This document shows positions 55,801-64,000 of a stretch of DNA of 64,000 nt, one piece after another. This DNA comes from Deuterostichococcus epilithicus (lineage: Eukaryota; Chlorophyta; Trebouxiophyceae; Prasiolales; Stichococcaceae). Below the pieces are notes generated by a model that saw nothing but the letters and a program-made list of their open reading frames with translations, did no database searches and was not told the origin of the DNA. The position numbers and the translations under genes are program-made. Every line of letters starts with the position of its first letter. Within the stretch, counting starts at the first letter, position 1. The stretch covers positions 434,001-498,000 of the forward strand of contig JAVTLE010000003.1 in assembly GCA_033439295.1 (NCBI GenBank), written 5' to 3'.

Positions 55801-58800
55801 CATCGCCGCCCGGGCCTCAGGCAAGGGTTCATTTGTGTCAGCAAGATTGCGTAAAGCGTAGCACAGTCCTCATGCTTGCGTCTTGCACATTTGGAATTGA
55901 CGCTGTGGCAGCGCTTTCTGACACCATCATACTGTCCATTGCAGGAGGATCGACTGCCGCTCCATCTTGTCAGGATTCGTATGCAGTTCCTTTAAACTGT
56001 ATGACGCCCAACCCATCCCTCGTGCTTGCTTCAGGGCGCAGCAGGCAGCGGCCACTCACTGGCAGCAGGCGGCGCGGTGCAGCCCGGCGGCGCCCCGGCG
56101 GCGCAGCCACAGAGCGATGCTCACCGGCGCATTGCCGCCGTGCTGGAGACCTGGACGCAGCAGTGGGAAGTGAAGGAGCAGCCTAAGGTTGAGGCCAAGG
56201 CCCACAAGTGCGCCTTTGAATTTTCAATCCTTTTGCTCTCAACATCTCCAAAGTCTGAGCGCTGTTCATAGAGGAAGCTGAGAGCCACCATCACGCCATT
56301 GCCTGCAAGGCGTGCTGTCTGCTGCAGGTGTGCTCGCTGACTGCTCTGTGGGATGTGCTCCGTTCCACCGCATTGCATGCAGATATTGAAATGTGCATGG
56401 ACTGCTGTGTGCGGCATGCAGGCACTGGCTAGACGGGCAGGACATGCGGCGGCGCTGGGAGGAGGGCCTCGTGGGGCTGGATGCGCGCCTCGCCAGACTC
56501 AGCAACGAGGTTGCGTTGGTGCGCTGCCGCACATACACTCCACATGCATGAGTGGCGCACACGGTTCTCAATCTGTGTTGTCAAGGGCTTGCAAAGGTTG
56601 AGGCGCCTCGCCAAAGTCAGCGACGAGGTCCTGCTGGTGTGCTGTTGCAACCGCACACCGCGTGCTCCACGGATGCACGCTGCATGCATGGATCATGCGC
56701 TGCCGTGCGTTGCTGGCGCTGTCATCTTGCTGTTGCTGCCCTGCCAAAGCGCAGAGGTCGCATCGAGCCGAATCAACTTCACACTTCGAGCACAAACGCT
56801 TGTGTCGACTTCCGACTCTGACGGGCAGGTGTTCATAGCATGCTTCCTTGTGTGCTGGCGGCGCTGGCATCTCTGGTCCCAGCGGCATTGGCAGAGGGTT
56901 TGCACGGTCATGCTGCGCTCGCAGACGTTCTGTGTGTGTGCAGGACGTGCCGGCAAGCTACGAGGCACTGGCCAAGCGCTGCAAGGCGCTGGAGGTCACG
57001 CTGTTCGACATCCTGGAGACGCGTGCGAAGGTGGCCATCGCGGCGGGCCCGCAGCCGCCCGCGCCAGAGAGCCAGAGAGCCCGGCAGCCGCGCCACAGGT
57101 GCGGCGCGCTCGGTTGGTGGTTTGCCGGCGTGTGGGGGTAGCAACACGGCATGGCAGCTTGCGGCAGTCACGATTTGAGCGGCTCAGAGACGTGGGATGG
57201 CAACAAGGTCGGACTCATGCAGTGCACCAGGTCATGCGCTCGCTGAATCTTCCGTGCATGGTACCACAGTCGCCTGGTACATGTTGGCTGTTGCCACTGC
57301 AGGCAAACCGGCAGCGGCAGCGGCCAGGCGGCAGGCGAGTCCAACGTCGCCGCGCAGCAGCCCGGTGGTCGCATAGCTGCCAACGACGATGCTGTGTCGG
57401 CCAGTGGCGACACCTCTGGCGGGGAAGACTGCGGGCAAGACGACGGGTTCCTGGACGACGCTGACGACGGCGGCGCAAGTGCAAAGGAGGTGAGTAATCC
57501 GTGTTGATCTCTGTTGCCTGCTCCTCTATCGCAGACTCGTAACGGATAGCATGCAGGCCTGAACTGCGTCTTCAGCAAATAGACACGGTTTTCAGCGCGC
57601 TCGCAACATCGGTGGGTTGGTGGCCATCTTGCATGGAATGGCCTTCTGACATGATTCCATGCCAGCGCAGGAGGGTGGCGCCCTGCAAACTGAGCCAGTC
57701 GGCCGCCAGCAGCGTGCTTACAATGCAGACAAGGCCACTGAGGTGCTGGTGCCCCGTTGTGGCGGTGCCGCGGCGGTCAAGTCCGAGCCGATCTTGCCGC
57801 CCGCCGGCCCGTCCGCACCGCATGCGCAGGCCGCAGGCTTGGTAGAGCAGCAGCCGCCGCCTGCTGGCAAGGCTGCCGGCGGCGCACCCGCAGATGCTGC
57901 GGCCATCGTGGACGCTCTGGCGGAGTCGACGGCCAATGACGCCGCAATCGCTGCGATCGTCCAGGCAGATCTGCAGGTCATTGAGCTTTTGTCTGACGAC
58001 GAGCCAGGCGGCGGCGGCGGCGGCGGCGCTACCAGCGAGACGATTGTCATTGGCGAGTCCGGCTCGGACGACGAGCCGGTGGCTCCTGCAGACGGGGGCA
58101 GCAAGCACATGGCTCACCCGTCCGCGGGCGCGGACTCGGCGGCAGACATGGATGCGGCGCCAGAGCGCAGCAGTGCTGCGTCAGATGACACGGTGGCAAG
58201 CGCCGGCGGCGGCGGCGGCGACGCTGCGGGCGGCAGCGCGGCCGCGGACGAGGACGATATGTCGTCAAGCCTGTGGGTGCCGAGGTGAGTCGAATTTTGG
58301 ACGCCCTGCCTTGCCTGTGGTGCCGCACAGGGCAGTTCACCTCGCAGGTGCATGCGCCTTCCACGGTGGCTTTTACTGGTTCATCTCACCGACTGGCTCA
58401 GCTGTCCTCCAGGTGAAGTCAGTCAGGGCAACCGCTTTGCGGGAGCCAGCTTCAAGCAGACCTGCACAGGTCTTGCTTTTGCGAGCGCCTTCTGCAAAAA
58501 ATGTGTTGTGCGCTCAGACATGGCGGATTCGACAGTGCGACCTTGTGACTCGGCTTGGCAGGGTCGGCGCAGCTGTGGAGGCCCTAGTCCGGCTGCCCAT
58601 TCACGGTGATACGGCGTGGCGACCAGGCCAGGTCGTGCGGGATGCGTACATCGTCGGCAACAAGCGCCTCTTAAGTGTGCAGCTCGCTGGCGAGGAGAAC
58701 AGCTCGGAGGTGGGCTGCATGCCGCTCACCATGCATCGTGTCGTCTGCTGCTGCTGCGCTTTGCCACGCAGCTATTGCTGCGGCACCAGAGCGGCGCCGT

Positions 58801-61800
58801 TTACCCCTTCCATCGAGGAGCTGCATCCAGCATGGCGGATGGTCTGAGCCACCAGGCGCTGGTGCACTGGTCGACTGTGGACCGGGCCCTGCATCCTCAA
58901 CCACCTTGCTCGGTGATTTGGCTCAGGCCATTCTGTCTTGTTGCTCGGAGCAGAGCATGTCCTGTGGCTCAGACCGGCGCGTGAGCTGGTGAGCAGCTCG
59001 CGCATGTGCGGACCGCAGGTGCGAGTGCGCGATGTGCGGCCGGCGCTGCCGCCCGCCAAGGCGCGCCCCAACATCGACCACCTCAGGGTGGGCCAAGTGC
59101 TGGAGCAGAACTTCGGGGTCACGCGCCCAGAGTGGCGCCGCGGCATGATCATGGCCCTGCGCCGGCCAGGTGCTTCACTCTCTGAGCGCCCGTATCCAGT
59201 GCCCGCGATTGCACTGCGGCAGCGCAGACACATGGCTGCGGCTCGCGAGGCAGCTGAGTGCTGCGAGCAAGTTGCAGCGCCTGCCGCAGCCAGAGACTTA
59301 TCCATTGCTTTGCTTGCTGCGGGCTTGGTATGTGGGGAATGCACGGACGACTTCATCCCACCAGTTCTGCAATCCCGCAAATATGATGCATTTGTCGATG
59401 CAGCCATCACGACATGGCGGGGAAGGACGCCCACGGACGAGGAGCTGGCGGGCGCCAAGTGGGCAGAGCTCGAGGACGTGTTCGTGTTCTTCCGCAGCCA
59501 GGGCATGATGCAGGTGCCGCCTCAGCTGCACTACGACCTGCTGCCAGACCTCTGCAGATGGAATGCACCTGACGCAACCGACAAGGATACTGCAGGGTAT
59601 TTAGGGTTTTAGGGGTTTTAGGGACGCATTGATACTGCTGGATCATGTACTGCACTTTGCCAGCTGGCTGCGGCAAAGTCGACTGCGGCACAGCATGTGC
59701 GCTGGCACAACGCAAGAATTCGACTATGCTGCATGCTCGTCGGCAGGACGGACAGGAAAAGCCTCTCTGCTGGTCCGCAGGTGCCTCAGCGGCTGCTGCA
59801 GCTGGAGCAGGTGTTTCGGCTGGCGCTGGACTGGCGGCAGGGCAGGTGGCTGCGGCCCGGGCCCTGGGCTCACAGCGTCCGGCAGCTCTCCTGGGATGGT
59901 GCGGCAGCCCAAGCGGCCATCTATGTGGCAGTTTCGCCGGTGCATTGGATGATTCGTGCGGCATTGCGGGCGCAGTGACAGGGGCCTGGACGATGTGCTG
60001 TGCCGGTGGCGACAACCGCCTGATGCCAACCTGCAGCCAGAGGGCTCGCTGCTCCATCTACCTAGAGCCTTCAGACAGGCATTCGGGCTCCCTGTTGAGG
60101 GTGGTCTACCAAGGGCAGACAGCAGTGGTTGGGCCCTTGGGCCAGCCTGCAGCGAGCGGGGGTCTGCCTCTTGCTCGGCTCAAGTAACAGCTAGGCGCTG
60201 AGGCTCGTTGTTGGCGTTTCACTTCTGCTCGCTTCAAATGCTGCACGTATCAACCGGCAGGCAAGCGGGACATGGACCGGCGACGGGACGCTGCGGCGAC
60301 GCGCGCCTTTGCGTTCGAGATGTCCCAGGTGGAGGGCTCCCCCGGCGGCCTGGAGGCGCTGCTGGGGGAGCTGGCGGCGCAGTTCGTGGCCCGCCGCCCC
60401 TGCGCCCGCTTCACGTGCGTGCCGCTCCGATCCAGCCTTCTCCAATCGGTGTGGCGATCGTGTGTCTGGCGGCGCAGTCAGTCGCGCACGCTGTCCCTGC
60501 GCCTGCTGCACCTGTGCCGCTGGATCGATTCTCAATTCATTAATGTTGGACCAGTCACTCATGATGCGTGTCTGGCAACACAATTGGTGACGCGCCGCCC
60601 CTGCGCTTACGTAGCGTGCGTGCACTCAGATGCGGACCGTCAGCTTCTGACTCTATGACCATGCTTGGGTCTGGTCGTTGCAGTGGGGCATCTATCAAGC
60701 AGAAAACGCTGTGATCTGGAACACTCATGCATGCACGCATGGAGTCTGCCAACACAGGCCAGGTCCCGCGTCCGTGTCCAGCCCTTTGTGGACCGCCATG
60801 CGGCAGCCTGCATGCCAAGCGTCAGCAGGCGCGCTGAGCTTCAGGACCCGGCAGAGCATGCCAAGCCACTCCGAAGACGGCACACTCCCTTTCCTGCAGG
60901 CGGGCGAAGAAGGCCATCGGGCTGCCGCCCGAGACACGGCCGGGGCGCGGAAAGTTCCGTGCGATCACCATCGACGACGCTCTGGCCGCCAGGGTCGCCG
61001 AGGGCACCAAGGCACGGGCACACGCCGCCCAACAGCGCGCTGCGGCGCCCGACGGGGACGATCAAGACGCCTGGCCGGATGCCCCGCCACCACCCAACGC
61101 CTGTGAGTGTGCTTGTTTAATAGGCTAGCCGACATAGCCATGCGAGGTCTCTCGGGCTGCGCACCGCCCGTTGACATGGCAGCTAGTGTCTCTGCCGCGG
61201 CTGCTGTCGCACAGGCATTGCCAGCTACAAGTCTGCATCGCTGCCCAGGGGATCGACCCTCTGCAAGGCCTGCACGGACCACCGATCCGGCTGACTTGCC
61301 GATCAGTTCGCAGGCCAGGGTCTGATCTCCATGTTACGTTCTTGACTCCCTGCTGCCCGCAGCGGGCAAGCGGCCAATGTCGGAGGCACAGAAGGCGGCC
61401 CGGGAGAAGGCCCGCAAGCAGCAGCGGCTGGAGGGCATGGAGACCCTGGAGAAAAAGGTGTGCCCCCCGCTGCTGCTGTTCGGCTTTTCTGCCATTCAGT
61501 CCTGAACTATCATTCTTGAACCCCTGTGTTGACATCCAGTCTGCACCGCCGGGCGCCTCTCAGCCTTTTCGCACTGTGACCGCACCTGTGCACTGGAGCT
61601 GCCTGGCGTAGGCCTGTGAACTGTGCAGCTGCCTCAGGTCTGCAGACATATCTTCTGCATCCTGATGCAGATGTGACATCAAGGGGTTTCATCTTGTGAA
61701 TGCAGCGGCTGTCGATGGACGCGCGGCGGGCGCGGCGGGAGAGCGCCGGCGGCGACTTCGCTGCCACAGAACGCCAGGTATGTGCTGGTAGCATCTGCAG

Positions 61801-64000
61801 ACGCCTGGTGGACCAGTCGAGATGACCACCTCAGGGGAGATGGCTCTGGCATGGCACGTGGTTGCACCCACTCCTCGTCTGTTGCCCCCTCATCCTGTGT
61901 GCCGCAGTGAACATCTGAGCCGGTAACAATCCTTCCGATCAATCCACAGGTCGAGCTGGACGAGGCCGAGCGTGCACAAGAGGTGCCGCTGTTCCCTGAC
62001 GACCCGCGCCAGAAGGTGCGCGTGGCGCTGAGCCCGCATCCGCCGTGTGCGACGCTTCAGAGTGAAACCCTCTCCCCGCCCTTGTGCAACGCCCTTGGGC
62101 CGGGGCTACAATGAGTCCTGCAACTGGCGATGTCCATTTCGGTCTTGCTGGCATATTGTTCGCTGTTTGTGCCATCACCTTGGCACCTGCAGTAACCTCA
62201 GCACGAGCGGACATGGCATGGACCCCTGCTGCGTGCAGGTGGCCGTGGTGGGCAGCATCGCGCAGCACATGAAGGAGCACCAGTGGGAGGGCGTCCGCTT
62301 CCTTTGGCAGTCCATCGTCATCGACCACGCGGTGCGCTGCCGGCGGCTGCTCTGAAGTCGTCAGGGACACGACCGCAGTCCATGTTCCGCAAGCCCTGTG
62401 GACCCCCTCTGCAGCCGCCAGCCTTGCACTGGCAGCCTTGGAGGCGGCCTTGAACGCCATCATGTCCGGCTCGCTGTGCACTCACTGCACAGCATGGACA
62501 ACGTCAGGGGGCTCATTACTTGCGAAGGGCTCGCCAAGTGCACTGGGGGCACATATCGCTGCTGTTGTGTCAAGCTGGGTGGGCAATGACGGAATGCAGC
62601 CAGGCCACAGGGCGTATCGCGTGAGAAAGGGCCACAACAGGTTCTGTATTGTGCGCTGCAGCAAGTGGAGGCGACAATGGAGCACGATGCGGACGAGGAG
62701 ATGGGCGGCTGCATCCTGGCGCACAGCATGGGGCTGGGCAAGACGCTCCAGTCGATTGCATTCCTCCACACCTTCCACAGGTGCGCCCCTCTGGCTGCAT
62801 GCCAGTTGGAACGTGTGTCTTGTGCATCTTTCCTCACGGCACCTAGTGCCAGCCGCATGCGTGCACCTGATAGCATTTGCGACTCGACCCGCCACCGCCA
62901 GTGTACCTCCCTTGTGGATCTCCCTTGTGTTCGCGACGACTGATGGCGTTCCACACGCCGTATTACACCCCTCAGGCACATTCCTGACCCGCCTCCATGT
63001 ATTGGCGCAGCTTCTACCCCGGGCAGCGGTCCATGCTGGTTGTGCCCGCGAATGTGACGCACAACTGGAAGGAGGAGGTGCGGTGCTGTTGTGTTGAGAG
63101 CATACAGGCACTGTGTTTCCTCTGCTAGCAGCATCTGCCCCGATTAGCAAAGCCTGCGTTCATGCTCATTAGGTGTGCATCTGCTGCCTGCAGCTGCGCA
63201 AGTGGCTACCCAAGACCGCGACATCGGAGCTCACCTTCGGCAAGGTGACTCACTGCCCACATACATGCTCTGCCGGTCCAGAAGCATCAGCACTCGCTTC
63301 TGCACTGTTTGAATCTTCGTTCGATCCGGGCCTGTCGAACCGTGAACCTCTTGAACCGCATGTGCTCACTTCAGCACGAGTGCAGCTGCTGATTTCCGGC
63401 AACTCCCCGTCAGTTGTTGCAGCCATGATCAGCATGCTGCCGCATCACGTGTAGGTGCTGCTATTCGGCAAGTCCAGCGAGACTGATGTGGTGCGGCAGT
63501 GGGCCGCGTCCAACGGCGCGGTGCTCATCATCAGTTACAGCATGCTGACGCGGGCGCTGGGCGTGACGGCGGACGGCAGCAACGGCAAGGGCAAGGGCGT
63601 CAAGCGCAAGAGCCCGGCGCCCGCGGGCGGCGAGGAGGCGGGTGCCGCCGCGGACGGAGATGCTGCCGGCGCCGGCGCTGCCGCCAGCATGGCCGACCCT
63701 GTCAAGGAGGTGGGCAGGCCGCATTGGTCGCCCATGCTGCCGCGTCATCGCTAGCAGCGTGCTCAAACGTGCGAAAGAGAGGAGAGACGACGGCAGTGAG
63801 GACGGAAGGAGGCAAAGCCTAAACTTTTCCAAGTCACAATCCTTCGTGGATCGCTCATCATCATTGTCAAGCCTTCGAGCGACGCATCGCGCCGCCCCCT
63901 GCTCTGGCAGCAGGCTGTGCTGTGACGTGCAGCAGCTCCCCCTGCTGCAGGAGCTGGCAAACCTGCTGCGGAAGGAGGCGGAGGTTATCATCGCAGATGA
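52894..64000 (+). CDS. ATRX/RAD54L2-like SNF2 chromatin-remodelling ATPase, 3' part outside window
   Basis: Very long multi-exon gene. The ATPase core starts at the right: QHMKEHQWEGVRFLW (about 62240), the Walker A motif GCILAHSMGLGKTLQSIAFL (about 62710), SMLVVPANVTHNWKEE, RKWLPK, VLIISYSMLTRAL (about 63520) and the end of Walker B at VIIADE at the window edge. GCILAHSMGLGKTLQ is typical of ATRX and RAD54L2 rather than Swi2 or Chd types. Upstream are a coiled coil (QEQLLRLQHRQDKDELRKEF, from about 52894), repeats of SDQAASQQA type, acidic exons (DDFTDSESE; EEEEDISGMDYSDLESELAT), DMRRRWEEGLVGLDARLARL, YEALAKRCKALEVTLFDILE, VIELLSDDEPGG (SUMO-interaction-like), VRVRDVRPALPPAKARPNID, and basic KRPMSEAQKAAREKARKQQR. 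Family members move nucleosomes in the nucleus. The 5' part could be a separate gene; the start is uncertain. Confidence 0.75.
56600..56643 (+). repeat. ghost copy of the SNF2-gene exon ending at 56509
   Basis: GCGCCTCGCCA, CTCAGC/GTCAGC, ACGAGGT and TGGTG-GCTG align with the last about 30 bases of the exon plus its GTTGCG donor and intron start. Offset about 120 bp. Confidence 0.75.
60579..60635 (+). repeat. ghost copy of the SNF2-gene exon near 60379
   Basis: CGCCGCCCCTGCGC and GTGCGTGC match the exon end at about 60379-60433. A second, weaker copy (CTGGCGGCGCAGT to CCCTGCGCC) lies at about 60467-60510 between them. Confidence 0.7.

Noticed and set aside
62440-63150. Minus-strand frames over 200 codons opposite the SNF2 core
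   Set aside because: The plus strand carries unmistakable helicase motifs here; the opposite frames are shadows.

Overview
The window reads as nuclear DNA of a green alga, most likely a trebouxiophyte-type chlorophyte. The evidence is high GC with long CGG, GCC and CTG runs, densely split genes (exons of about 50-300 bp, mostly AG|GTGCG-type donors and TGCAG acceptors), Ala/Gln/Gly-rich low-complexity coding, and plant or plastid gene families such as an FZL dynamin and a plastid S1-domain protein. Genes were rebuilt by joining exons whose phases agree. Exon borders given to the base were checked for phase; those marked 'about' were not.

Layout, left to right. An RlmL-type RNA methyltransferase lacking its 5' part (+, 147-2446). 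A small multi-pass membrane protein (-, 3400-5457). Protein farnesyltransferase beta subunit (+, 6818-10135). A short hypothetical gene (+, about 11301-12308). A Suppressor-of-fused-like protein (-, 13649-15347). A plastid S1-domain RNA-binding protein (+, about 15731-20938). A low-complexity, probably nuclear gene with three basic repeats and a 29-unit GCT tract (-, about 21066-25735). A protein with paired C-x2-C-x7-C-x8-C motifs, a coiled coil and a polyQ tract (-, 26212-28634). An FZL-type plastid dynamin-like GTPase (+, about 29294-38131). A hypothetical gene (-, about 38573-40700). A protein with three C-x2-C-x22-C-x2-C fingers (-, 40908-44309). An unexplained, AT-richer block (about 44.6-46.6 kb). 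A kynurenine 3-monooxygenase-like flavoprotein (+, about 46624-50143). A CCoAOMT-type O-methyltransferase (-, 50687-52471). An ATRX/RAD54L2-like SNF2 ATPase running off the right edge (+, about 52894 onward). Several neighbours are divergent and share short upstream regions. No operon logic is expected or seen. Two genes serve the plastid (S1 protein, FZL), and several others look nuclear or chromatin-related.

The most unusual signal is structural. At least ten introns, in the S1, FZL, monooxygenase and SNF2 genes, hold a decayed direct repeat of a neighbouring exon, often with its splice site ('ghost exons'). One FZL copy keeps its reading frame with mostly synonymous differences. The second most unusual feature is the pair of cysteine-motif proteins, each carrying repeated, regularly spaced fingers that I cannot tie to a named family.
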